NCBI RefSeq assembly: GCF_017591425.1
Contig: NW_024467120.1
Location: 3,100,001-3,164,000 of the forward strand
Source: Ochotona curzoniae
Taxonomy: Eukaryota > Chordata > Mammalia > Lagomorpha > Ochotonidae
DNA length: 64,000 nt
Reading direction: 5' to 3'
Positions within the stretch are counted from its first letter, which is position 1. Each line of letters starts with the position of its first letter. This document shows, in pieces, positions 10,471 to 22,394 of this stretch. A program made the position numbers and the translations under genes. The notes below the pieces were generated by a model. The model did no database searches. It saw nothing but the letters and a program-made list of their open reading frames with translations, and was not told the origin of the DNA.

Positions 10471-11967
10471 TGACGTCCTGTAAAATGACTTTCCAGTGAT
10501 GTTCTGTGCAATAACAGATGACCTAACTGCGGGACTAAGTGTGAACGTGGGAGTTCTTCATAAACAAACTTAGTGTAAGAGGATAATTGCACGCAGAAGC
10601 CTTTGAAGCTTGTTCTATTTTCAGAGTTTAGTAAGCCCTGTAGGGTCGCTCAGATGAATCACCAATGAATAAGCACAAGTGGTAATTCCATGAAAGTCCT
10701 GGGTTTTTCTCTTCTGAGATGAGAAACATGCACTGGGGGACTCAGAGAAGCCAGCAGAGCTGACCGTGGGGACAGAGGGGCAGCTGCAAGTGGCCGTTGT
10801 CGTTGGTGTGGGCCATGACATCCCTATGAGGAGGTGAAAAGCAGCAACTGTCATGTCCATTTCCTGGACCAAGAAAAACTTGGAAAGGTCAAAGGCCTTC
10901 TATGCCCACAGTCACCACACTCACGCGTGTTACAGCTTGGATGGGAAACTGGTGACTACATATGCCAGTGTTTTTCCATCTCACCACGTGACTCAGAGCT
11001 ACCTAGTTCCCTCCCAGGTTTTGGCTTTTGAAAATAAAAACTTTTTTAAAAAAATAGAATCCTGAGACTTGATGGAGAAAGAGTGGTGTATTTCACTGTG
11101 TAAGTGAAAATCGTCTTCTTTGCTTGCTAAGTATTAGTAATAGACTCTATACAATGTCATAAAAATGCTTAATGCGAATGCCTAGAAAGCTGCTTATAAA
11201 TCAAAGTTAAACGAAACAGACATAGAATAACAATACGGCAGACACTTGATCAGGTCTCAAGGCTCAAGAAGATGTGGCCATATTTCTAAAAGAGGTGCTG
11301 AGGAAACAACAGACTGCCTTGCTTCAAAGAGTCAGCATGCCCTGTCGAAATGTCATCAAAATTGTTCCTGGAAAATTGAAGTTCAATGTATTTTGTTTCA
11401 GGTCTCGTGGGTTGGAGAGAGAATGGAGACGTGTAAAAGCACCTGTTCATTCTTAGCTTGTTTCTATGTAAAGAAACGAGAGCTAGTGGCCTAAGGGGCC
11501 ATGACAGGAAGCCACATCCTGGAGATAGATAATGCTAGGCTGGGTTGCATCTGGAGATACTCACTCCTGTACCAGCTGGTGATTTTACAGCAACCTGGAT
11601 AAAAGTGATTTGATACCTATGGCCACAGTGGTCAACCCTGGCCCCAGTCACACTGCCACCTGCAGCCATGCTGAGCACAGTGCACTAGCTGCAATGCTTC
11701 TGCAGTACAGGTTGTGCCAGACATTTTCTATGGAGATTCCATCTAACATTCCAGAACAAGCCTCAAAGGGAACTCGCACCAATTCTCCACTCCGCAGAGC
11801 AGATGCTTGAAGTTATGAATCCACTACGATTTTATTTTTGTCAGGTAGCTGGCATTATGATTTTAATGTTGCACTTGGTTCAGTTTTCATTACATGCAAA
11901 CTTAACAATGAGTCTCCAAGGATATGCAAAAGATTTGTTCTCCATTCTTCAAAAATTAATATTCATT
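10471..11967. other. No recognised feature
   Basis: About 1.5 kb without a repeat I can name. Open frames (up to 83 codons) carry no recognisable domain. Nothing supports an exon. Confidence 0.45.
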
Positions 11968-12310
11968 CATCTTCAATTTATTTGAAGGGCGTACACACAC
12001 ACACGCACATACACACAGAGATACAGAAAGAACACAGAGAGATCTTCAATTGGTTGATTAACTCTCCAAACATGTACAATAGCTGGGGCTGGGCCAGGTC
12101 AAAGCCAGGAGCCCAGAACTTCATCCAGGTCTCCCACGTGGGAGATGAAGAGCCAAGGAATGACAACACCAGCTGTGGCCTCTCATGTTGCGCATTAGCA
12201 GGAAGCTGAATTGAAAGCAGAGTGGCTGAGATCTGAACCAGGTACTTGGCAAACGTCAGGATGCAGTTGTCTCAAGCAGTGATCTAATGACTGTGCCAAA
12301 TGTTGCCCCT
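11968..12310 (-). mobile_element. CSINE (older type)
   Basis: Minus-strand SINE: caatttatttgaagg, then a short (CA)n run at 11993-12006, gggctgggccaggtcaaagc, tctcccacgtgggagatg, gcattagcaggaagctga, gatctgaaccaggtacttgg. The older CSINE variant with GCATTAGCAGGAAGCTG. Confidence 0.85.
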
Positions 12311-12339
12311 GTTCTTAACTTTCAAAATAATTTTGAAAC

Positions 12340-12595
12340 CTAAGCTGGGGCAGGAGTCCCAGCTCTGCTCTTAATTCCAGCTTCCTGCACCCTCTGGAAG
12401 GCAGCACGTGAGATCCCAGGTGGCTGGGTACCTGCCAGCCACATTGGGGAGACAAATAGGCTTTCTAGCTCCTGGCTTTGGCCTTATTTGCCATGGACAT
12501 TTGACTCATTTGGAAGATGGAGGGTCTCTCTGCATATTTGTTTCTCTCTGCCTTTCAACTGAATTAAATCAATAAATTTTTTTAAAAATGCAAAG
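12340..12595 (+). mobile_element. CSINE, 5' diverged or truncated
   Basis: Plus-strand SINE: ccagcttcctgcaccctctgg, cacgtgagatcccaggtgg, tttctagctcctggctttgg, catttggaagatggagg, and ctctgcctttcaactgaatta with an A-rich end. The tRNA-like head is not clear. Confidence 0.75.
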
Positions 12596-13197
12596 TAAAA
12601 TGAGATATAAGTTATTTAACAAATTTCCTATCAGGGAGCAGAAAAATGTTTACTGAATCTTCAGAATCTGTTGAATTATTCTTTAGAAGCAATTTTTTAA
12701 AAAGAGTCAAGGTTTGGGGAGATGGTAGGAATAGTCAAGGGATTGGATCAGCAGCTATCTCATGTCTCTTCAAGGTCTGTTGTTCCAGGATTCCATAATG
12801 TTATTTGCAGTATTAACACGCAGAGTGAAAGGTGTTTCCATTTGGTGCAGTAAATCCACTCGGAGCCCTTGTTTTGCTGACCTCATCTAGGACAAGTTTT
12901 TTGAGACCAGGCCGACTGTGAGGAGAGACCCCCCCCAAAGGGATGCAGTTTTAGGGTCTTAGGTGGGGCCAACTTGGGAATACGGACCATCTACAACAGC
13001 AGGTGCAGCCAAGAAGGCAAAGAGACAGGGATACTCCCAGGAACCAATGACCTACCAGGAGATCAGGCAAGGCTGAGCCACCAGGTTCAGAAGGGCAGTT
13101 AAGAGATGGAGTTGAAAATCCTTTGAAGTTGTACAGGGGAGGGAATAAGTCGGTTTCAGAGTTCTTGTGGTTTCACTTTAGGGCGAACAAGGAGCAG
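12596..13197. other. No recognised feature
   Basis: Unique-looking sequence without a clear open frame. The only notable item is a run of eight C at 12930-12937. Confidence 0.5.
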
Positions 13198-13466
13198 CTC
13201 TGTGGGGTAGGTGTTTGGCACACAGGTTAAGTGGCTTTAGGTCCTGGCCTTGCTTCCAGCACCGACTTCCATTATGTAGACCCTGGGAGGCAGTGGGTGA
13301 GGGCTCGCTTCTGTGAATCCCTGTCACCTCTGCAGGAGAGTTAGATGGAGTTCTGGGCTCCTGTCCAGCCTGGTCCAACCTTGGCTGTTGTGGCCATTTG
13401 CAGAGTGAACCCACAGATGAAAGCTCTATCTCTCTCTTTCAAATCAACTAAAATTTAAATTAAAAA
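13198..13466 (+). mobile_element. CSINE
   Basis: Plus-strand SINE: gtaggtgtttggcacacagg, taagtggctttaggtcctgg, ccctgggaggcagtgggtgag, gagttctgggctcctgtccag, tgtggccatttgcagagtga, and the tail caaatcaactaaaatttaaatt. Older and diverged. Confidence 0.75.
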
Positions 13467-13704
13467 AGGAATAGCTACGGGTACTAAAAACAGGCAAACG
13501 TGGTTTTTAAAGTGAATTCCTTATGGCAATCATGCCCAACTATTAAGAAATTCTATTGATTTTGTTTTTCTGACCTCCTTACAACCCTAAAGTAGCAATG
13601 GATCACAGTTCAAACAAGGTTTAAACTTTTTTGACTTCTGAGAATTTTAATATAGTGTATTATATAGCTAGATACAATTGATATGGTAGCCTTGGAAGCA
13701 ATAG

Positions 13705-13935
13705 CTCTGGGGCCAGTATGGTCACACAGCAAGCTAACCTTCAGCCTGCAGTGCTGATTCATGTCCTGGCTGCTCTGTTTCCAGTCCAGTTCCCTGCATA
13801 TGCCCTGGGAAAGCAACAGATGACTGGTTAAGTCCTTGGGCCCTAGTATTCATGTAATCCTGGTTTCAGACTATGTTTGCTCTAGCCATTATGGCCATTT
13901 TGATAATAAATCTGCATTTCAAATAAAAATAAATA
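13705..13935 (+). mobile_element. CSINE, diverged
   Basis: Plus-strand SINE: ctggggccagtatggtcac, tcatgtcctggctgctctg, tccagttccctgcatatgcc, ctgggaaagcaacagatgac and gccattatggccatttt, ending aaataaaaataaatatt. Confidence 0.75.
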
Positions 13936-15079
13936 TTCTTCAAAAATGAAAAATCAAAATCAAAAGCAACAGTTTTGATGAATGTTTTGCTGTTGGTAGC
14001 TGTTAGGCAAGCTTCATGAAGAATATCAACATTTGACAAAATTGACTACTGAATAGGAAATGACTTAGCAGAATAAATGTGTCCATCCCTACTGCCTCCA
14101 ATGTCCTTTGGAGTTGTTCTAGGAGTTCTTAAAACTCTGGGGAAGGGCTGAAGCTGTTTCCCTCCAGAAAGGAAATCTATCTGTGAATAGCCCCTGTGGA
14201 AAAAAAAATGGCTAGAAAATTGTCTTTCACCTTGCTCTGAAAAGTTGTGGAAAACTGTCTGATATTTCATCTGCCCATGGATACAATATGGATATAATAC
14301 TGTTTTTTTTTGTTTGTTATGAAAATAAACATAACAGCCAATAATTATGGCTGAATTATACTTGCAAAAATTTTAAGCCATTAGAGCAATTAATGATTAA
14401 TGACTAGATTAGGGAGGATGCGCATTCTCTTTTGGAGTCTCTAGTCCTTCCACTGCTCCCCTCCTGAAAGCAGTGGCCAAAGGGGCAGCAGGGAGAGTCT
14501 GGTTTAGGGAAGGGGACAGCTGGACTAGAGGAGGCATTTCCGGCTCCAGGGATTGGACTGTAAAGTGAGCAATGATTTCCATATAATTGCAGCTCTGTGA
14601 CTGCACCTGTCAGCCTTTCGTTACTCTAACTGAAATGCTTTACTGTTGCTCCTTAGGACAGAAATGACCATTTCAGCTCGTGATGTGGAGGTTGCAGTTC
14701 AGGACTGGACAAGCCCACAGAAGCCTGGCAAGGGAGGGAAAAAGAGAACAGTTAAGCAGAACTTGAGCTCAGATAATCAAGCCTGTCACATGAACAGCCT
14801 CTGAGAGCCTACAGATCTTTCACCAGACCCAACTCTCAGAGGGCGTAATGAAATCAAGTCTCCACCCTTAGGCCCATCAGCCACTGACAATGAGACGCCA
14901 GAGTTGAAACACCTGTGTGAGCTTTGGGACGACAACTCCAATTCTACCCATAGCACTGATGTTAACCAAGTCTATGACAATGAAAATAACAAGGATTTGC
15001 AATATTTACATTTAGCATCAAGATGAAAAGGACAGGGTCTTAACAAGGGCCAGACTTGAACTACTACAAAGATCTTCCA
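13936..15079. other. No recognised feature
   Basis: AT-rich then mixed sequence without a recognised element. A stretch near 14297-14350 resembles 16259-16310 (see findings). Confidence 0.45.
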
Positions 15080-15265
15080 CAAGTTCCTAGAGGGAATGAA
15101 CATTTGCCCCCTGCCTGAAATCCTCCCCAACTCACACGACATGGGTTCGAATCCTGATTCTGGACCCTGCCTGCTGCTTCCTGCTGCTGCTGCTGCTGCT
15201 GCTGCAAACCCTGAAAGACAGAGGGATGACTCCAGTGAGTGGGTCCCTGTCACTCATGTGTAACA
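15080..15265 (+). mobile_element. CSINE fragment carrying a (CTG) expansion
   Basis: The sequence gacatgggttcgaatcctg matches the B-box region. The block that normally reads ttcctgctaatg continues here into a pure CTG run, then caaaccctgaaagacagagg and gtgggtccctgtcactcatg, which fit the middle of an older CSINE on the + strand. Confidence 0.6.
15181..15204. repeat. (CTG)8 trinucleotide repeat
   Basis: Eight uninterrupted CTG units, preceded by a shorter interrupted CTG stretch from 15167. It lies inside a SINE fragment, not in a coding exon that I can recognise. Confidence 0.95.
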
Positions 15266-15734
15266 TCTGAAGAGTGTTCCTAGTGCCTGGCTTTAGCGCT
15301 GACCGAGCCCAGAATGTTTCGGGAATTTGTGAATTAAGTCAGCAGATGGGCATTCTGTTTGGGGGAAAAAAAGTTAATATAAAAATAGAATTAAAAGTTT
15401 ATTTTAGAACAAAAGTTTTTATATCAATTCGCACTTTTTCATAGTATCCATTTCTGAAAGTCCTTCATATGCATGGATTTAAAACATTTTTGCGCCACAA
15501 TAAACTTATCTTTGAAAGCAATTTCCCGTGGATTTTATGAAGAGCATTAGTTATAGATGATGAATTTAGCTGGACTCCATGTACAGTCTTGGGGTGTGTA
15601 ATTGATAAATTTTAAATAGTCTTCAAGTGTATACAAAGAATGTGTCCTTATACATGTATTTCATTTAGTAACCATCCACTAAACCAACAGAAATGCTCCA
15701 ACAATTCTATGCATTAAAAACAATTATTTATTTG
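15266..15734. other. AT-rich sequence with a recurrent motif
   Basis: No gene. The stretch 15370-15545 shares the words tatgcatggattt and ttttt.c.ccacaa with 17500-17735, which hints at an old shared repeat. Otherwise nothing recognised. Confidence 0.4.
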
Positions 15735-16060
15735 GGCCCGGCGCGGTGGCGCAGTGGTTGGGGTCCTTGCCTTGCATGCCCGGGATCCCATATGGGTGCC
15801 GGTTCTAATCCCGGCAGCCCCGCTTCCCATCCAGCTCCCTGCCTGTGGCCTGGGAAAGCAGTCGAGGACGGCCCAAAGCTTTGGGACCCTGCATCCGCGT
15901 GGGAGACATGGAAGAGGCTCCTGGCTTCGGATCGGCATAGCACCGGCGGTTGCGCTCACTTGGGGAGTGAATCATCGGACGGAAGATCTTCCTCTCTGTC
16001 TCCCCTCTTTGTATATCTGCCTTTCCAATAAAAATAAAATGTTTAAAAATAAATAAATAA
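15735..16060 (+). mobile_element. CSINE, young full-length copy
   Basis: The best-preserved CSINE here. It has a GGCCCGGCGCGGTGGCGCAG start, an RNA polymerase III A box at about 15747-15761 and a B box GGTTCTAATCC at 15801-15811. It continues with gggaaagcagtcgaggacgg and ggagtgaatcatcggacgg, a C/T-rich 3' block, and an A-rich tail with AAATA repeats. An 11-bp duplication, attatttattt, occurs at 15723-15733 and 16078-16088. Retained CpGs indicate a recent insertion. Confidence 0.96.
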
Positions 16061-16088
16061 ATAAATCTTTAAAAAATATTATTTATTT

Positions 16089-16622
16089 ATTCGGAAGTCA
16101 GAGTGTTACAAGAAAAACAGCGCAAGGGACATAACCTGGAACGTTGTCTCGCATGAAAGAAGAATTTCCATGCAGACACATCAGTGAGCAAAGCAGTCAG
16201 CGGTGGGAGCAGTACTTTGAGAAGGACCCAAGAATCTGGTCAGTTTGGAGTCTTTCAAGCACTGTTTTTTGGTTTGTTATGAATATAAATACAACAGAGA
16301 CCAACAACCAGAAGATGGGGCAAAATCCAAAGGGCCGGAACTGTAAACCTGTCTAGCTTGCTCAAATCAAAAAGTCATCAGAAGAAGTGGTTGGTAGCGT
16401 CTTTCTAATCTCAGCACTCAGAAGGGTGCACACACTGCCTCCTTGCGGTTCTCATGAGAAAATCAGAAACTCAGTAGCGGGGCTGGTATGTTGCCGTTAT
16501 ACCCTACCAAGTTTCTAGGGGAGAAGCACGTATCTTGTATGCTTTTAAAGAGACTCCCTCTTTCCTCATTCCAATAGGACTTGACACTAATTATCTATTA
16601 GTTCATCTAACTGCCACAAGAG
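16089..16622. other. No recognised feature
   Basis: Begins with cggaagtcagagtgttac, possibly the tail end of an older minus-strand SINE. The rest is unassigned and has no convincing open frame. Confidence 0.4.
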
Positions 16623-16880
16623 CATTAGAGAAAGAGAGAGAGAGAATGAGAATCTTCCATCCGCTGGCTCACTCCCCTGCAACAGCCAGGGCCAGGCCAG
16701 GCTAAACCAGGAAACTGGAACTCCACCAGGTCTCCCATGTGGATGTCAGGGATTCAAATGCTTGGCCATCATCTGCTGCCCTCAGACACATTAGCAGGAA
16801 GCCGAGGTGCTGGGACATGGCACTCAAGACCCATGTGTACAGCAGCAGCTTTATCCACTGCACAACAGCACTGAGCCATT
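16623..16880 (-). mobile_element. CSINE (older type)
   Basis: Minus-strand SINE: (GA)n purine block at 16628-16645, ccatccgctggctcactccc, agggccaggccaggctaaac, ccaggtctcccatgtggatg, cacattagcaggaagccgagg, head complement actgcacaacagcactgagcc. Confidence 0.87.
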
Positions 16881-16999
16881 GATATTTGGGAGATAGATAA
16901 TTTGCAAATTGAACATGAACACAGTGTTTCCATATTTCTGTATCATAGACAAATTATAGATGGCCAGAGAATAATCGTGGAGATTCTCACTTACTCTTA

Positions 17000-17312
17000 A
17001 TTATTTATTATTTCTTTATTTTGCATTCATTTGAAGTTGGAGAGAGAGAGAGAACAAGGGAAAGAGATCTTTGATCTGCTGCTCCACTACACAAATGCCC
17101 ACGGTAGCCAGGACTGGGCCAGGCCCAAGCCAGGACTTCTATTCAGGTCTCCCACATGGGTGACAGGGGCCCAACACTTCAGCCATCATCTGCTGCCTCC
17201 CAGGATACATTAGCAGGTGCTGCATCAGCAGCGGAAGAGCCTCAAACTGGCACTTTGAGATGGGATGCGGACATACCAAGCTAGTGCTGACCCAGTGCTC
17301 CCTAATGCCGCG
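17000..17312 (-). mobile_element. CSINE (older type)
   Basis: Minus-strand SINE: tatttctttattttgcattc tail complement, GA-rich block, gactgggccaggcccaagcc, tctcccacatgggtgacagg, tcatctgctgcctcccagg, acattagcaggtgctgcatc. Confidence 0.87.
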
Positions 17313-18647
17313 CCTCTTCTTTATCTTGAATATGGTTGGGCGAATTCCCAACTGTAAGATTTTCACTTTAACACAGCTACATCAGTATTATTGGTGACAC
17401 TTTTGCATCCATTATTGTGGTCCTAACAGGTATGGCTTTATTTTTATTTATTTATTTTTTTGTATTCTGAATTGTTCTTTCTCATATTGTAACCAATATG
17501 GTTTTTTTTTATGATTATCAGCATTATGAATACCAGCTGATGGTCTCATCACACATTCTTTGTGCATTCAAAAGTACATCAAGAAGATTATGGAAACTGG
17601 AAGGAAAGGAAAAGCTTGTTTTTGATGCAAAAAAGATTTAGAAAATCCTTACACATGAGAGGTCCTAAAAAAAAATCATGAAAATGCGTATGCATGGATT
17701 TCAAAAGTCCTTTTTCACCAAATGAAGTATTTTTCTATCTTTCCATAGGCTATTAAAAATACCCTACCTATTAGATTAACATCAAAAAATCTTGAATCAC
17801 ATCACTATGAAAATGCTGAGAGTTTTGTTTGAAAATTGTATGTGGAAAGTCTGAGCAGGGATTGATTTGCTCTCTGAACTTCACTTTCTTGATAGCTGTA
17901 ACAATGAGGTTAACATCTACAGTTATGATGAGCATCAAATAAAATCAGGCATGTAAAAATACCATGAACTCAAACTACTGGAAGAATGAATGGGGAGCAA
18001 TAAAAGCAGAAGTGCTGGAGCTGAGTCGGACGTTGGCCCATAGAAGGGACCTTCAGCTCTTGCTCTCAGAATAAACTTTTGGCCCAGGTCTGCATACCTT
18101 ACTGAAAATATATGTGATCACTGTAGTTCCTCTTTTAAAAATATAGTTCTATGCCTGCTGCACAGAACAGCTTGGACAAACATCGCAAATACATAAAAAC
18201 GAAAATACAGTTCTAGACAAGGCATCCAAAAGTTTACAAGCTTTGTGCAATAGCTGTGTTTAGTTCTGCCACAATTAGAACAAACCATGATTCAGTTTCT
18301 CTTCATTGTTCCCTTAGAAAAGAAAATAAATTCTCTCATCCGTTGGCCTCACTGTCTCTTTCTCTCTCTCTCCTTTTTTGCCTAGCAGGAAAATGCCTTG
18401 GCTTACAAAGCAAAAGTCTCCGATAGATTCAGTGCCAAGAATTCTGGATTTGTACATTTATGGTGTTTTCAGGTAGCTGTAGTGGAAGATGCTGGGATGG
18501 TTCAAAACAACAGGATGCAGAAACGGAATCACCCAACGTAATATTGCAGGTGAATTAAACTTCAGGGCTTTTCAAAGTCCCTCCAGCTTTTTAAGGTGAT
18601 TATAAGGATTGTCACATAAAGTGATGATGGCAATTTTCATTTTCTTT
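17313..18647. other. Mostly unassigned; MIR-like core near 17860-17975
   Basis: No gene. The segment 17860-17975 (tgaacttcactttcttgatag, gtaacaatgaggttaacat, gatgagcatcaaataaa) has the order of a MIR core on the + strand. A pyrimidine tract lies at 18353-18376. The rest is unassigned. Confidence 0.4.
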
Positions 18648-18960
18648 TACAGATTGCTTTCTTATTTGAAAGGCAGAATTACAGAGACAGAGGGAGACAC
18701 AGACACAGAGAGAAGAGACATTTCATCTACATGTTAACTCTCCAAATGGCTGGCGCTGGGCCAGGCTGAAACCAGGAATCCAGAGCTTCTCCCAAGTTTC
18801 CCATGTGGGCAACAAGGGCCTAAGCGCTTTGCTCATCTTCTGCGGCTTTCCCAGGTGCATCACCAAGGAGCCGGATCAGAAGCGGATCAGCTGAGACCTA
18901 GTTCAGCATTCATATGGAAGGCAGGTAGAACAGGCTTTGTAGGTAGACCCATCACCTTGC
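18648..18960 (-). mobile_element. CSINE (older type)
   Basis: Minus-strand SINE: tcttatttgaaaggcagaat, acagagacagagggagacac, ggcgctgggccaggctgaaac, gtttcccatgtgggcaac, tgcatcaccaaggagccgga, cagaagcggatcagctgagac. The 5' head is degraded. Confidence 0.83.
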
Positions 18961-20912
18961 TGTTGTCATCTCTAAGCCCGTGTTCCTGCCAGGAGTGTCC
19001 GGTCGTCCTTTCTGCCTGGACAGATTCGACTCATATTTTGAATCCAATGTCAGTTTCACTTGGTAGGGCCACATGAACCTGGCATGAGTTCTTCCTTGTT
19101 AGATCATGTATCAGTTATCCATGTTATCCAGGTGACTGAACTCTGGGCTACCTTTAACTGTTATTTTATTTTCCACCTGCACATGTCTTAAGAGTTCAAT
19201 TAGATCACAAGTTCCTGGGGGCTGATATTAAAAAGATAGTCTCCAAAGTGTCATTGATATGGTATGTGAGTGAATAACTTCTAAATGAAAATGGATTGAG
19301 TTGACAAAAAAGCTCCCAAGGTGGCTGGATAACATTTTCCCAACAGCTACACATAAAACTCCAGTAAAACTTCTGATGCCACTTGGGATGTCGGAATATG
19401 ACCTAAATGCTTGACTTGGTTGTCAGGCTACAGGTCCCTCAAGGAGGATGGATGGCCAAAGAAGTGGTTAATTAATTCTTGTAAGATTCAGAAAAGGCAG
19501 CAAGAAGCCTACCTGTGTATCTCACATGTTGAAGGACTGTGATTCTATCTTCCACCCTGGATTTGGGCACAAGATTGAGTTAGAAATCTCTCAGGTGGAT
19601 TTTTTAAATGAGTGATTTGCACTCCAGTTCATAAAGTAAGAAGAGTGAGGGGGCTGCATCCTAAGCCCTCAAAGAGTTTTCTGCAGGAAGGCCTGAAGAA
19701 GCATTGCTTCTTGGAAGAGCTCCTGGGGAGCCTGGCCCGTAGATGGCCTCGGAGGCTTGGTGCGAGGTGGGCTCATCAGCAGACCTGGAGTCAAGCATCA
19801 AGCAGCCTCTGGCTTGTCACTGGGTGAGGCTGGGATTACTCACCTTTCCTGTTATGTTTCATTCTCTTCCTTCTTCTGCTTTGTTTTCCAACTGCTTTCC
19901 AGTCCCATTTTTAATCCAGTTGACTAAAGTGTCAGAGTAACTGACAACTTCATCAGATCTCCAATTTGGAAGCATCAGTTGACTTTGAAAAACTTTGCGT
20001 CTCGAGGGGCTTGACTCAGGGAAGTGTCTTCCTTAGGCATTTATCTCATCTATCAGGTTGTATCCCAGAATCTGACGCTTGGGATTGGTTGGTGTTCCAC
20101 CCATCCCACAAGATCGTGCAGCTCTTGCCTGTCAGGGATGCTGTGAGCCTTGAACCTCTGGGGAGATGGGGTAACCCTGCAGTCATTACATTCAGAATCA
20201 TAAATTCCCTCCAATCCAGGAAAGTTTTGAATAAAGGCATGACATTCCATAGGCCTGTGAGAGAGAGTCCTGGAAAGGAACGATGCTGCTCGTTGTTCAA
20301 GGCTTCATTTTTTGGAACATTATTTTCTTTCTTTACTTACTCCTCAAACCTGGAGCTGTTTTATTCTTCAATTTTTGCCAAGAAAGTGGAATTGGTTACA
20401 TTCTCTGGGCCTGGTTAAGATGCTCTGACAGCCTTTGAAATCAGAAAGTTACATGAAACCTAAGCTCTTGCTGCTTTCACTGCCTGACCTGCCTTGTCCT
20501 TACTGAAATATCAATTAGCCATGCGCCAGATACAACCCATTTGTAGGGCCACTAGGGGATAAATAAAACCTGGCAAGGGTCAGTTTGTTTGATCCCTTCT
20601 CTGGGAAAGCAACTGTCTTTCCACTCACGCCCCTTGGGCTGCACCACTTAGGAACACCTGCTCTGGTCCATTTTATCTCCCCTGGTCCCTGAACACCTAA
20701 GCCTTGCTCACTCCTCTCCCTGTGCTTTTCCCCTGCTGGAGGCTGTGCCCTATCTGACATGCCATTCTCTTTCCTCTCACTACCCAGGATGTAAACTGGA
20801 GTTTACTCTTTGGCTCACAGAGGTGTACTTAAGTCTCAGTCATAGCGCTCATTGCCATGGCTGTGGAAGTCTCAGGCATTCTGCATGTCTGCTGGTCAAG
20901 TGACACTGATTG
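18961..20912. other. Mostly unique; possible L2 3' end near 19180-19290
   Basis: No gene recognised. The words caattagatcacaagttcct and gatatggtatgtgagtgaat are compatible with the 3' end of a LINE2 on +. The 150-codon open frame at 19966-20418 shows no domain, repeat pattern or splice context. Confidence 0.35.
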
Positions 20913-21240
20913 GGGATCAACACAATGAATCAATCACTAAATCCTCACATTGCAAGTGCTAGGATCCCATACGAGTGGCAGTTCAAGTCCTGACAGCTCC
21001 ACATCCCATCTAGCTTTGTGCTTATGGTCTGGGGAAAGCAGTTGAAGATGACCCAAAGCCTTCGGACCCTGTGGGAGACCTAAAAGAAGCTTTTGGCTCC
21101 TGGCTTCAAATGGACTCAGCTCCAGCCATTGTAGCCATTTGGGGAGTGAAACAGCAGATGGAAGATCTTTCTGTCTCTCCTCTTGTTCTTCCTGTAAATC
21201 TGATCTGCCTTTTGAATAAAAATAAATAAATCCTTAAGAA
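20913..21240 (+). mobile_element. CSINE
   Basis: Plus-strand SINE: taaatcctcacattgcaagtg, aggatcccatacgagtggc, agttcaagtcctgacagctcc, ggggaaagcagttgaagatg, tttggggagtgaaacagcag, then an A-rich tail aataaaaataaataaatcc. Confidence 0.87.
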
Positions 21241-21379
21241 GAAGCGCATTCGCATTCGGTTTCTACCCAAACACCAAAGCCCTTTTGGAAGGAAAAGAAA
21301 CAATCAGCACAGCCTTATTCATTCAACACTATCGAATGTATGTCTACAACAAATCCAGCATCACCTCTTGACATCCACA

Positions 21380-21660
21380 AAGGATTAATTCCAGGATTCC
21401 CTGGAATGTCAAAACATTTGCATGCTCAATCCCTTATATCTAATGGTACAATATTTCCACATAGCCTGTCCTTACCCACTTTAGATGACTTTCAGGTTAC
21501 TGCTAATCCCCAATACCATTATGTCCTTTAAATAGATGTTGTATCATCTAGGGAATAATGACAAGAAAGTGTGTACATATTCAGCCCTGAATCAGTCTCT
21601 CTTCTCAGTATTTTTGATCTGCAGTTGGTTGAATTCATGATACAGAATGCAACAATACAG
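21380..21660 (-). mobile_element. Tigger-type DNA transposon fragment, copy 1
   Basis: The + strand resembles the 3' half of a widespread non-autonomous Tigger-like element: aattccaggattccctgga, atgctcaatcccttatatct, tagggaataatgacaagaaa, and ttttgatctgcagttggttg followed by aattcatgatacagaatgc. The second copy at 24790-25115 has the same order of blocks. Family name from memory; strand is arbitrary. Confidence 0.6.
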
Positions 21661-21899
21661 AATAAACAGATGTGACAGGCTGATAGATTATGCTTCTGCA
21701 TCTGCACTTCCGGGTACATTTGGTTGGTTTTTTTTTCTCCCATCTTACAGTTTTCCTTTAGGCGAAGAATGAACTCCACCATTGTGGATGAGTAAAAACA
21801 CTGTCTGTCAATAACACTTGAAAGTGATACCCGGCACGTCCAGATCCAGGACACAGTAAGATAATGGATAGCACTCACTGACAGCTAAATATAGTTAGT

Positions 21900-22090
21900 A
21901 AGTATCCTACAGTAACAATTGTCAATCAGGTACTGTTCCAAGAGCTTTATAGTTGTTGACTCATGAGTTCATTTCGCCATCCTATTGTCAGATGCAATCA
22001 GTGTCCATTTCTTACAAGTAAGGCGCTCACCTGCAGACATGCAGCTACTAGGGCAGGGATTCAGTATAGCATAGGCTGACTGTAACCACT
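21900..22090 (-). repeat. MIR fragment
   Basis: Blocks in MIR order: caggtactgttccaagagct, ttatagttgttgactcatgag, ccatcctattgtcagatgc, ccatttcttacaagtaagg, atgcagctactagggcag. Diverged. Confidence 0.6.
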
Positions 22091-22394
22091 GGGCAGCATG
22101 ACTGCTCCCTTTGCCTCTGCTCAACTGGAAGTCCTATGATCCTGCCTTCTGTCTTACCTTGGACAAGCCAGCGTTGGCCTTAAGACTGACAAATAAGATG
22201 GCTCCTTCCTTCCTCCTTCTACGCTCAGCATCACAAGACTTTCTTTCCTTTATTGTTGCTACATCTGACTCTCCATGAGACCAGAGGTTTCTTGAAGGAC
22301 AGCAATAGGACTTATTCAACTTCTCTCTCTCCCTCCTTCCAGGTTCCAGAATACGATATAATGGACATAGCAGACATTTTGCAAGTGTTTGTTG

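Noticed and set aside
15747..15811. tRNA-like A and B boxes suggesting a tRNA gene
   Set aside because: They belong to the tRNA-derived head of a CSINE. No full tRNA cloverleaf or anticodon arm is supported.
19966..20418. 150-codon open frame on +
   Set aside because: No domain, no repeat pattern and no neighbouring exon-like sequence. A frame of this length is not unusual by chance in 64 kb.
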